DNA of 64,000 nucleotides from Euryodendron excelsum (taxonomy: Eukaryota; Streptophyta; Magnoliopsida; Ericales; Pentaphylacaceae). This document shows, piece by piece, positions 25,871-36,149 of this stretch. The position numbers and the translations under genes are program-made. The notes under the pieces are model-generated. The model was given only the letters and a program-made list of their open reading frames with translations. It did no database searches and had not been told where the DNA came from. Positions within the stretch are counted from its first letter, which is position 1. Each line of letters starts with the position of its first letter. The stretch covers positions 38,788,501-38,852,500 of the forward strand of contig CM065387.1 in the NCBI GenBank assembly GCA_033060915.1. Reading direction: 5' to 3'.

Positions 25871-26879
25871 TGTTATTTTTTTACTTTTTGAAAATTTTTT
25901 TATTTTTTTTTATTTTTTTATTTCTGCAAAACAGAGATCAAATAAAGCTATTAGACAAGCATATGAATCATATGACTATATTATCTGCAAATATTGTTTA
26001 CTAACAAAAGCTTCTTATGGTCCATTGCAACGTTACTTCTTTTTTTCTTCTACTTGGCCGCTCGAAATAAGTACCTCAAGCTCCGCATATTTTCTATTTG
26101 TGTAATTATAAATCAAGATCATAGATGATGAAATAAAATTTGCCACTATTTACCTGAAAGAAGTTTTTTTCCACCAGTAATTCGTTTGAGTCTTCTTATA
26201 AATCCCATTTTTGTATCTTTGCACTGTCCGGTTTTCCCAAAAACTAATCATGATACCAGCTTTTTGGTAACTCATTCTCTTTGGTAAATTGAATGGCTTC
26301 TTTGGTGGTTTGGGTTGAACTTCATAATTGTCAACCCAAGTCCTGATAATGATATTTTAGAACTGGATATCCAATCCCAAAATTAAAGAGTGCATGGTAA
26401 TTTTCAGTGTACCATTTGGTCTTGTTCAGGAGTTTGAATAAAAGTTTCGGACATAGATTTGTTCGTTCTTGACAGGTGCTACTTGGGCAGTGAAGGAAGC
26501 GAGCTTAGAATGAAAATGGAAGAATTGTTCAGTCAACTCATATTTATGTTTGTATAGTTCATGGGAGTAACTCTGATAAGCCACAGGCAATTATTGATGT
26601 GATTTGTCAATTGATATCAATTTGGTGATGTTGCTATTGTCACAGTAACGGAGTAAGATTCTGTACTCTCCTTTTACCATTTTGTTTTAATGTTGTTATT
26701 AAGTCTGGTTGTGTTGCGAATATCATTGCCAATCTCATTGTTCCATGTTGCTTTAGTCCGTCATTTGGATAATCTTTGTAATAGATTAGTCTTTAATTTC
26801 TGTGAATCACACTAGGAAACACAATAGGAGTTTCCCAATCATAATTGTTGATATTATTGTTGTTTACTCTTGTTGGCAG

Positions 26880-26948
26880 TGCACAAACTCATGACATTAT
26901 CGCAGAAGTTCGTGAAGTTGCAGAAACCTTCCTACTTCAACTTGACAG
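26880..26948 (+). CDS. Candidate isolated exon of an unrecognised gene
   Basis: A 69-nt open segment bounded by a pyrimidine-rich acceptor (TTGTTGGCAG) and a GACAG|GT donor. In one frame it reads AQTHDIIAEVREVAETFLLQ, an amphipathic, coding-like text. Upstream, near 26480-26530, another acceptor (TTGACAG) precedes CYLGSEGSELRMKMEEL. Downstream, near 27340-27400, an acceptor precedes TSWIRLFKSVDSNLK. The three would make a small alpha-helical protein, but the phases do not join cleanly as I read them. I do not recognise the family. Confidence 0.3.
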
Positions 26949-27829
26949 GTTTAATTGCTGCATCTCCATTTTTTCTTGCTTTATCTATTTTCCCATCACC
27001 ATATTTTCTTGTTTTGGATTAGGTGCAGAGGTACTAATAATTAGCTCTGTTGAAATATTATTTTACTCTTACTTTTTTGTAGAGACATACATACAATTTC
27101 AATCTTTTATCTTGTGTTTAGATCAAGAATTTAGTGAGGAAAAGAAAAAAAAAAAAAGAAAAGAAAAAGAAAAAGGTAAAAAAAATTGAACAAAATCTTC
27201 TCACATTTTGTTCTATTTTTTCCTTATATTTTTTTTTTCCTTTCCTTTTTCCTTGAGAAATCTGGGTTCCAAACACATCATTAAACTCTGATCATTTTGG
27301 TTGTTTTCTAAAAGTTACTTATTCAATTTTCAAACAGTTGACCTCATGGATACGGCTCTTCAAATCTGTTGATTCAAATTTGAAGCCACTAAGCTATTAA
27401 GCTTAGTGGGTCTTTATTGGTTACATCCTTAATATTTTTTGCTCGTCATTTTATTTTTCTTAGAATGTGGTATAACCAAGTTGAGCAGTTAGAAACTCAT
27501 GAAAGATAGCCGCCTTTTTAATTTATTTTCATTTTTTAGGTCATCAATTATCAATTTCTACTCTCCCTCCCTCTGCCCAAGACTGCTCCGACCACTGTGA
27601 AACTTGACGCCAACCTATGGTACCACCATGTTGCTTTTAGTTATGCTCTCCATGAAAATTAAACAAGTATATTATTTGTCAAATAGCGCAAGGAAGTGGG
27701 ATTAACATGTATTTATTGTCCCATTCCTTTGGGATTAACATGTATTTAGGCAACACCCTAAAATGAGCTGAGCCTATATGTTGACTATTGTCAGAGGACC
27801 ACAATAAAATGACTTGCACTTGATTGCCT

Positions 27830-27995
27830 AAGTGATGGACACGCGTGTCACCTAAGTGTCTTAAATTTGTTTAATTCTAAAAAGATAAGAAAAAAAAGGA
27901 CACGTTTAAAAGTGTGCAATGCGTGTCGCGGAAATGTCCAATAAGTGTCGTATCCAATACTGATACGACACCTTTTAGAAGTGTCCCTGCTTCTT
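27830..27995. repeat. GTGTC/GACAC-rich repeat fragment
   Basis: Holds GACACGCGTGTCACC, GCGTGTCGCGG, AAGTGTCGTATCC and ATACGACACCTTTTAGAAG, an inverted GTGTC-rich text like that near 1010-1070 and 2150-2250. Likely old transposon sequence. Confidence 0.4.
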
Positions 27996-28169
27996 AGGAG
28001 TTGAATAAGTCTGCTCATTAATCTAATTGGTCAATTAAAAAAAATTCCAAAACCCTATATAATGAGCAGGCAGGCCATATGGTTTGTGGGCTACCCTTAG
28101 TTGTGCATAATTGGGTTAAAACTTTTTACTTATTAGTCGGTTTTTCAACAAATACATGAAAATGACTTA

Positions 28170-28391
28170 GGGCCCGTTTGGTATAGTTTATTTATTTATT
28201 TATTTTTTTTGCAATTTTTTTGGCTTATAAGCAAAAAAAGCTTAATTTTTTTTACTTTTTTGCTTTTATAAACTAAAGATAAGCAAATAAGTAAAAAAAC
28301 AAAAAAACAAAAAAATAGAAAAACTTGACTTTTTTTTATTTATTTATAAGCTAAAAAGAAGTTAGACAAAAAATTCTTATCAAACGGGCTC
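28170..28391. mobile_element. Tourist-type (PIF/Harbinger) MITE
   Basis: A 222-bp element with terminal inverted repeats GGGCCCGTTTGGTA and TATCAAACGGGCTC, flanked by TTA on both sides (28167-28169 and 28392-28394). A TTA duplication and a GGGC..GTTTGG terminus are the marks of Tourist/Harbinger MITEs. The inside is poly-A/T and inverted, with words such as TTATTTATTTAT and GCTTATAAGC. It could be moved by a Harbinger transposase such as the one at 60.5-61.9 kb, though the ends differ. Confidence 0.85.
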
Positions 28392-28621
28392 TTACTGATT
28401 TGACTTCGGTAAGTCATTTTACAGAGTTCTCATTGAGAGCCAAACCCATTGACACAAGCCCTATAGCTCCGCAACAAGATGACTCCAACAATTCACAACG
28501 TTCCATCACCTCACAAAGATCCTCGTCTCTTTGACAATTGCATCACTGGAATAACTCTTCTATATATAAAGCAAATGCAACTCATAATGCGGGGCTTTCC
28601 ATCTGTATGTGTATATATATA

Positions 28622-28897
28622 CTAGAAGCCGGCCGGCTTGGGGTAAGTCCAACAAACCCTTAGATTTGGGTAACCCTCTGGGTCAGACTAACCAAAATTT
28701 TAAAATTTTTGTATAATAAATTGTGAGTTTTATTTTTTTTTTTTGTACAATTGTACGTCTTACCCAATAATATAATAGAGAATAGGCTTTTATTTGGTGG
28801 GTCTTCTGTACCTAATAAAATTGAATAGTTTATAATTATAATATTCGATGACCGGATTAAAAAAATCTCAAAAGTAAATTGTTTTGTTAGTGTAAAC

Positions 28898-28964
<67 letters not shown>

Positions 28965-29109
28965 CTGAGTGGGTGTAATTGGAAGCCCTATCAATAGATC
29001 GAAGTGGATCTATAGAAGGTTCGATCAAAAAAAAAAGTAAGGTTGTGTTTAATTTTGCTTATAATATTATATTTTTCTTCTATATGATATATATATATAT
29101 ATATATAGA
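28622..29109 (-). mobile_element. Possible short non-autonomous Helitron
   Basis: On the minus strand it would start TCTATATATATAT (5', at 29109) and end GCCGGCCGGCTTCTAG (3', at 28622), lying between A and T as Helitrons do. The 14-bp palindrome AAGCCGGCCGGCTT abuts the CTAG end without the usual spacer, and the TA runs make the 5' end easy to imitate. Support is therefore weak. Confidence 0.35.
28898..28963. repeat. Compound (TA)n(GA)n microsatellite
   Basis: About twelve TA units followed by about 21 GA units. Confidence 0.96.
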
Positions 29110-30900
29110 TACAGTGATTTAGTGAATTTTCTTAAATTTAAGTTTTACATACAAACTATATAAAAATAAAAGAAGAAAAAAGACTCCAAATGCATCGAAA
29201 CTACCTTTTTTGTGATTCTATAAAGGTTTTGTTGGATAAAAAGTAAAAAAAATTTAAGCATCGACCTTTTGTTGAATAAAAAATTAGACTTTAATAAGAT
29301 TTTGTTAAATAATTTGAGATTTTATATATTGGAAGCTAAATTTAGACAAGTGCAGTGCATGAATTGAATAAATTATGAATTTTTCTCTGTAAACTGTAGT
29401 GCTAGACTGCTAGTGCAAAACATTCCTAATTTTGTTTTATTTAATTTATTTTTTGTGTTCATTTCTATTTTCTCTTTTTGAATGTTCTACATTTTTTTCT
29501 TCACTTTTCAAGCTAAAAGCTCAATGTAAGGAAAAGAAGTTGTTTTCTTTGAATTGAATTGGATCGTGCTAATCATAAAATACCATAACTAATTAACTAG
29601 AACTACATTTTGATTTTGATTTTTTTGATATAATTCAAGCTAAACGTACAATGTAACCTTGATTTTAATTTTTTTTATTAACTTGTATGACTTTTTTTTT
29701 TGTAATTAATTAATAGTAAGAAGGCAACCAAGTTCGGGGTTGGGCTAGGACAACTCAAATGCTAGAGTCGGCCTTGACTATAAGTTGGGCACACGCAATG
29801 CATGTGTAACTTGAGTTACTGATATAATTTTTTTTTCCCCCTCTTCAGAAAGAGAGACAAATTAACAAAATTAAATGAAAAAAATTGTATGTGGACAAAA
29901 TGTGAAAAAGAAGCAAAACGAAAAAATGTAAAGGCATGTAGACACAAAATGATCCAACATCTTATTGGTACCAAACTAGATCAAGAAAGAAGCACGACTC
30001 CATATTTTGGATGTCCCAAACTAGAATTATTATTCTTACAAATGAGAGTGTGGTATGCAAGGCACACCATCTAGTGTCCAATACAACGTCATTAAATTTT
30101 AATAAGAATGAACATTAAATTTCCAACAGCTAGAGTTGGGTTGCAGTCGGAGATGTAACAACTGAAGTTGATGAAATTTGGTGAAGGTTTCATCAACTCT
30201 TTAATTGTAATGTAAATATGCATAGGAAAAGTACATATAGTAGAGATAACTTTACTATAACCTTTTGCTTATTGAGAGAGAGATTGCAGCACCAATAGAC
30301 TGCCAACGTGGGCCATCCAAATGGGCAATGCAGAAAGTGAAGGAGCCGAATATGGGAATAACTAATATTGTAAATCAAATGATTCCTGAATGCTTTCATG
30401 TTTTGACACACTATAATAGCAAAGAGGTGGGCATTTCCTACCATATACTAATTTTAAAGCAAAGTTGAGCAAGTCTAGCATAAATGCTATTAAATCATTT
30501 GCAATCTTTACAGGACATCCTGTAAAATGATGTCTCTCTCCATATGTGATTCCCAAAATATATACTTATGCCTACAAATGATGACAAAGGTAGACAAAAT
30601 TTGTAAGTTAGTTCAATGAACTTAACCATAAACAACACAAATAGGTGTATGATCTAATACACTTGTCTTCTTAAATGTACACAGTCATTTGTCTTCCACC
30701 TAGCATTTACACAGTCATTTGTCTTCCACCTACATATGTACTGACTATCTAAAAAAGAAATCTCTTACATTATAACTTGGTTTGTCAACTTTTTCGAAGT
30801 GACAGAGTTCAATGACAGAAAACATGGCAAATGAATGGAATAGGCCAGGGACCACCACAATAGACATATTTGAAGGATAATAGATTAAATAAGTTATGTT
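29110..30900. other. Non-coding or unassigned sequence
   Basis: Mostly AT-rich. A 10-bp perfect inverted repeat, GTTGATGAAA ... TTTCATCAAC (30167-30197), spaces 11 bp. Minus-strand open text near 30480-30560 (for example YGERHHFTGCPVKIANDLIA) is exon-like but cannot be joined to a gene. A 22-bp direct repeat (TACACAGTCATTTGTCTTCC) occurs near 30680 and 30708. Confidence 0.35.
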
Positions 30901-30904
30901 TAAC

Positions 30905-30955
30905 CTTATAGCCAACCACTTCTCCATACTCCTCACCAAATTCCATGGTAACAAC
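30905..30955 (-). CDS. Candidate isolated exon of an unrecognised gene
   Basis: A 51-nt, phase-0 segment between a CTTGCAG acceptor and an AAG|GT donor reads VVTMEFGEEYGEVVGYK on the minus strand, strongly coding-like. A further possible exon lies at about 30776-30840. The neighbouring DNA is cut by the Tat retrotransposon 150 bp away, which may have split an older gene. I cannot name the protein. Confidence 0.3.
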
Positions 30956-31104
30956 CTGCAAGCCTTATGAGTTTAGGTTATAAGTATGAATTAAAAAAAT
31001 CAGGACACTTTGTTTAAAATTTTTGCCTTAGCAGAACAAATGACATGTAGCTAGCAACATCATAATTTTGTTAATTTCTCAATTCCACTATTGAATTGAT
31101 TTAT

Positions 31105-32640
31105 TTCATTATGTCAATCACTCAATCAAAATGCAATTATCTCCAAGAGCAACTTGATCCCAAAGCCAAGGGGAAGAAGATGAAGGAGTACTACCAGATG
31201 GCCAGAAACTTGGTCCACAAGTTTTCAAAAGGAGTACTGCAAAGGGTCCCCCGGTTGGAGAACGAGGAAGTAGATAGGTTGACACGAATAGCATCATCAT
31301 AGTAACTTGTTCCCGAAGTACCCTTGAAAACTCTTGATTCGCTGAGCATTCAAACCCCACAAGTCAATGTGCTGAAAACAGAAGTCTAATGGGCTCAACC
31401 AATTAGAGACTACCTGGCACACAACATCCTACCAAAAGACAAGCTAGAAGTAAGGAGGATCAAATTCACAGTCAGCCGCTATGTGATATTTGAGGGCATC
31501 CTGTACAAACAAGGGCACACCACCCCCCTTTTCAGATGTGCTACAGAAGAAGAAGCCACCTACATCATGAGGGAAGTCCACGAAAGCATTTGTGACAACC
31601 ATTCTGGAGGACAGTCCTTGGCTAGCAAAATCCTCATAACAGCATACTACTGGCCAACCATGAATAAGGACTCCTAGGAGTTCGTGAAAAAGTGTGACAA
31701 GTGCCAACGTTTTGCCTACATTCCAAGACAGCCCGTGCATAAGCTAACTCCTATCCGAAGTCCATGGCCCTTCGCCCAGTGGGGGATCAATATTATGGAC
31801 CTATTGTCCCTGGGTAGGGGTAGAACAAGTTCACTGTGATAGCCATCGACTACTTCACAAAATGGGTCAAAGCAGAGGCCCTCACCACCATCATAGAGCA
31901 GAAAATGACCAACTTTCTCTAGAAGAACATCATGTGCCGCTTCGGAATACCCAAAGTGGTCATCATTGACAACGGTAAGCAATTTGAAGTAAAGCAGTTC
32001 AGTGGATTGTACTCGAACCTACAAATCAGCCACCATTTCTCCTCGCCAGAACATCCTCAAGCAAACGGACAAGTGGAAGTTACCAACAGGTCTCTTCAAA
32101 AGATCATCAAGACCAAGCTTGAGAAAGCGAAAGGGTTATGGGCGGAGGAGATTCCCAGTGTCTTATGGGCCTACAGAACTACCGAGCGGGTCTCCACCAG
32201 CCATACTCCTTTTTTCTTCACCTTTGGGGCTGAAGCAGTCATACTAGTAAAAATTGGCCTTCCTAGCCCCATGACTCAAAACTACAACCTTGAGATAAAC
32301 ACTGAGGGCTTGGTAGTCGACATGGACTTACTGGAGAAAAAAAAGGCTCTAGGTAGCAATCAAGGTGGCCTCATACCAACAACAGATGCTCCAGTACCAC
32401 AGCAATCGAGTGCACTTGAGGGATTTCAGGCCAGGAGAGTTGGTGTTGAAGAAAGTCAACTAGTCTACCAGAATTGCGTCAGACGGAAAGCTTAGCCCAA
32501 ATTGGGAAGGACCTTATGAGGTGACGGGCTTCACTAGGGAGGGAACCTACAGACTACAGGCCTTGAACGGCTAAAAATTGCCCCACCCATGGCATGCTAA
32601 GCACCAAAGGAAGTATTATATGCAAGTGATTTCTTTTTTT
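31105..32640 (+). pseudogene. Gypsy Tat pol remnant: RNase H end and integrase
   Basis: Reads in one frame with several stops. First come the last RNase H residues (HKFSKGVLQRVPRLENEEVD). The zinc-binding part of integrase follows, with HESICDNH (H-x6-H) and CDKC (C-x2-C). In the catalytic core the first aspartate is lost (WGIN where the family has WGxD), the second is present (IIDNGKQF) and the glutamate is present (ANGQVEVTNR). The SSPEHPQANGQVE and LWAYRTT blocks and a C-terminal GPYEVTGFTREGTYRLQ are typical of Tat/Athila-side elements. Stops occur near 31300, 31390, 31675, 31820 and 31920. The protein once inserted element cDNA into the chromosome; this copy is dead. Confidence 0.9.
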
Positions 32641-32809
32641 TTTAATGCACAACTACTTTAAAAGGGAACAATTGATATCGTAAAGAAGTTTGCCTATATT
32701 TATCTTAACTGGTTTCTATAATTATGAGTTTATCTACAACTTTCTAAGTTTACCTATGATTCTCTTTGTTTACAAATTCCTTAACGTCTTCCTTGCAAGG
32801 GTATCAACC

Positions 32810-33444
32810 AAAATAATAACGAAACGACTAAAGCCCTGCTCAGGCCCTAGCCGGGTAAGCAAATAAGCTAAAGTGACAAAGTCCTGCTTAGGCCCAGGCC
32901 GAGCAAGTAGAGGCTTTATGCCCAATCTATAAGCTAAAGCGACAAAGTCCTCTTCAAGCACAGGCTGAGTAGGCAGACTCATTATGAAAGCGACAAAAGT
33001 CCTGCTCAGGCCTAGGCCGAGCAGGCAGAGGCTTTATGCCCAATCTATAAGCTAAAGTGAGAAAGTCCTACTCAGGCACATGCTGAGTAGGCAAACTTGA
33101 CATGAAAGCAACAAAAGTCTTGTTCAAGCCCAGGTCGAGTAGGCAGAGGCTTTATACCTAGTTTATAAGCTAAAGCAACAAAGTCCTGCTCAGGCATAAG
33201 CCGAGCAGGCAGACTTGATATGAAAGCGACAAAAGTCCTGCTCAAACCTAGGCTAAGTAGGCAGAGGCTTCATGCCCAGTCTACAAGTTAAAGCAACAAA
33301 GTCCTACTTAGGCTCAGGCCGAGCAGGCAGACTCGACATGAAAGCGACAAAAATCTTGCTTATGCCCAAGCTGAGCAGGTAGAGGCTTTATGCCCAATCT
33401 ACAAGCTAAAGCGACAAAGTTTGCTCAGGCATAGGCCAAGCAGG
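32810..33444. repeat. 118-bp tandem array, left part (Tat 3' UTR satellite)
   Basis: The word AGAGGCTTTATGCCC recurs at 32909, 33027, 33145, 33263 and 33381, an exact 118-bp step. Each unit is made of two sub-units, 67 bp (with AGAGGCTTTATGCCCAATCT) and 51 bp (with GACTCGACATGAAAGCGAC). Each sub-unit closes with a near-palindrome of the type CCTGCTCAGG...GAGCAGG. The array is broken at 33444 by an inserted element and resumes at 35177. Confidence 0.95.
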
Positions 33445-35176
33445 TGACTCGCCCCCAAATGCGGTTTTCCTACAAATGGAGTTAGTTACCCCGCAAGAGT
33501 ACGGGGGTCGCGATGAAGCATAAACCGGTAGTCTGGTATCGTTCTCTCCCAAGGGACCTAGCCAAATATAGGCTCTAGCACTCAACTCACACTAACCTAA
33601 CCTAGGATTGAATTGCAATAAAAAGGGAATTGGATCTAAAATAAAAAAGAAAATAAAAGGATCGAAAATGTTTTGGATTTTTTATGATGGTTTTGAATTA
33701 CTAACCTAATGCAATGGAAATTAAAGCAATTAACACTAGACAATTAAAGTAAAGCAAAGTGAAAATAGAATTAAAGCAATTAAAAGGGAATTGGGCTCAT
33801 GTGATCCAATTACTCAATTTCATCCAAGGTTTTCAATAGAGTTTATAACTCAAATCAAACACAATATTTAAGTGTGTTTGATTCGGAAGATTTAACTTTG
33901 AAAATCAATAATTCTCAAGCAATTGAAATTAGATACATGTTCAATGGGGAATCAAAGGTTAATACCATCGATTCAACTTAGTCAATACCAAATTTGTAGT
34001 TTGTACATTGATTAGTCAAACATAGTCAATAACCTAGGTTTTCTAAGGCATCTTTAATCAATTGTTGGGAATGAATTTCTAGCAATTGTGGAGTATTTTT
34101 CTAATCAAGAGTCTTAAATTAATACCATTGATTTGGGTGATGAAAATCTCCAAACTTAGTCAATAATCTAAGTTTTCTAAAATTCCACACCTAATTACTA
34201 GAAATTCAAATTCTAAGAAAATATTGCAATTAATCCATGAGATACCTCCAATTGAATTCTTTGGATTATTTGGGTGATTTTCACTTTTAAACCCTATGTA
34301 AATTCAAGCTACTTGAATACATTATAAAAAACATGTACGAATGTAAAGAAAGCATGTAGAGACTTAAATCTAAAATTTACTTGAATATTAAAGATATTTG
34401 GTTACAAAGAAAATGCAAGAAAGTAAAAGAAAATACAATACAATGGAAGAAAACTAAGAGTTTTACACCTATACTACAATTATAAAGCTAAATCTAAGCT
34501 AAAAAATGAAGAAAAATGGAAAAAACCAACCTTAGAGGAGCTCTCCCGGCGCCCCCTTGCTCAAACTAACCCTAACCACACAAAAAACTTACAAAAAATC
34601 CTAAAAACGCCGCTTCGAACACAAAAAATGCAATCTGGATAAACAGTAACCGTCTGAATACCGTTTGGATGGTGCATCTGACGGCCGTCTCAAGAGCGTT
34701 CGAACGCACCATTTGGACTGGTGAACAGTAACCGTCTGATGAATAGTAACTGTCCGAGGAACAGTGACTGTTCGGACGCACCGTTCGGACTAGCACTATT
34801 CACAGATTCGGCCTAGCAACCTTCCAGCTCGATTTTGACTACCTTAGAGGCCGATTTAGCCGATAGACATTAGACAACAAGTTGTAGCTCTTGAAGTCGT
34901 TTTTCCAATACCAAAAAATTAGCTCAATCGGACATCTAAGTGAAAAGTTATGGCCAAAATACCAAGACGGGTTGGACTTTTCATCACCGGTTTGCTCGTT
35001 TTGTACCCGCTTATATCATTCTTTGCGTCTATTTGCCTTTATTAACTCCTATAACCTACAAAACACCCACAAAATAGAATTAAACAAATATCTAACTAAA
35101 ATAAGATAATTAACTATAATCTAAGTTTAACAATGTGCAAATTAAGAGCTTATGATTACACTTTTAGGGTGTAATT
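33445..35176 (+). mobile_element. Unclassified inserted element, copy 1 (family 'X')
   Basis: It interrupts the 118-bp array cleanly: AGCAGG is present on both sides (33439-33444 and 35177-35182) and the array continues in register. The element opens TGACTCGCCCCCAAATG, has GGTATCGTTCTCTCCCAAGG near 33537, is AT-rich and non-coding inside, carries a cluster of short dyad words at 34636-34800 and ends in a hairpin (ATTACAC TTTTAGG GTGTAAT). A diverged second copy at 45908-47139 has the same order of landmarks. There is no protein-coding capacity, poly-A tail or long terminal repeat. The class is unknown; a 6-bp duplication does not point clearly to one. Confidence 0.75.
34636..34800. repeat. 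Cluster of ACCGTCTG / CGTTCGGAC dyad words in element X copy 1
   Basis: Variants of GTAACCGTC, CCGTTTGGAT, ACGGCCGTC, GCGTTCGAACGC, AACAGTGACTGTTC and ACCGTTCGGAC crowd within 165 bp on both strands. Several are self-complementary. The cluster lies at the same relative place as the ACCGTACGTACGGT cluster of copy 2. Confidence 0.75.
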
Positions 35177-35830
35177 AGCAGGCAGACTTGACATGAAAGC
35201 GAAAAAATTTCTGCGTAGGCCTAGGCCAAGCAGGTAGAGACTTTATGCCCAATCTACAATCTAAAGCGAAAAAGTCATGCTGAGGCACAGGCCGAGCAGG
35301 CATACTTGACATGAAAGCGACAAAAGTCTTGCTTAGGCCCAAGTTGAGCAGGCAGAGGCTTTATGCCCAATCCACAAGCTAAAGAGAAAAGGTCATGCTC
35401 AGGCACAGGTCGAGTAGGCAGACTCGACATGAAAGAGACAAAAGCCTTGTTCAGGCCCAGGCCGAGCAGGCAGAGGCTTTATGCTCAATCTACTAGCTAA
35501 AGCGACAAAAGTTCTGCTCTGGCCTAGGCTGAGCAGGCAGAGGCTTTATTGCCAATCTACAAGCTAAAGTGACAAAATCCTATTCAGGTTTGGGCCGAGT
35601 AGGCAGACTCGGCATGAAAGCGACACAAGTCCTACCTAGGCCCAGGCTAAATAGGTAGAGGATTTATGCCCAATCTACAAGCTAAAGCGACAAAAGTTCT
35701 ACTCAGATCCAGGCTAGACAGACAGAAGCTTTATAGCCAATTCTGAAGCTAAAGTAACAAAGTCCTGCTCGAGCGCAGGCCGAGCAGGCCAACTCGTCAT
35801 GAAGGTGACTAGAGTATCTACGTTCAGCCT
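35177..35830. repeat. 118-bp tandem array, right part
   Basis: AGAG.CTTTATGCC recurs at 35236, 35354 and 35472 (118-bp steps), then 35539 (+67), 35657 (+118) and 35724 (+67). The 67-bp steps show that the 51-bp sub-unit can be lost, so the 118-bp unit is a 67+51 composite. Units degenerate towards the right. Confidence 0.95.
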
Positions 35831-36149
35831 TTATGCCCAATCTTGACCAGAGCATACGCGCTTAATATCAACCAGACAACCTACCAACCAAAGTATCTAC
35901 GCTTGCCAAATTTCAAAACAGACTAGATAAGATTTTGTTAATCTGTTGGTTTACTCCCTAATAAGAGTTCATTTATTCTTGAGAGGCAACAAAATCTATA
36001 GATTAACGTAAACACTACAGCAACGGAGGCAAAAAGGGCTTTTTCAATTACAAAAGCTAGATTACAAAAGTTAGAGCAGTGTTACATCATGAAAGTCGCT
36101 ACAAAGGCAAAAGAGGAAGACTACTACAATAACCAACAAAGAAAAAATC
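35831..36149. other. Tat element spacer between array and antisense gene
   Basis: Non-coding. Holds CTTTATGCCCAATCTTGACC, a last trace of the array. It would contain the 3' end of the antisense transcript; no clear poly-A signal is singled out. Confidence 0.5.

Larger units (their letters stand above)
23600..26470. other. Non-coding or unassigned sequence
   Basis: No convincing gene. The part 24640-25200 is GC-richer and, on the minus strand, carries phrases such as CACTGGTGCCTGGTACTATC, perhaps an LTR remnant. It yields no recognisable protein. A MITE copy lies at 25715-25870. Confidence 0.35.

Noticed and set aside
30167..30197. 10-bp inverted repeat as a possible microRNA precursor
   Set aside because: The stem is far too short for a plant microRNA hairpin.
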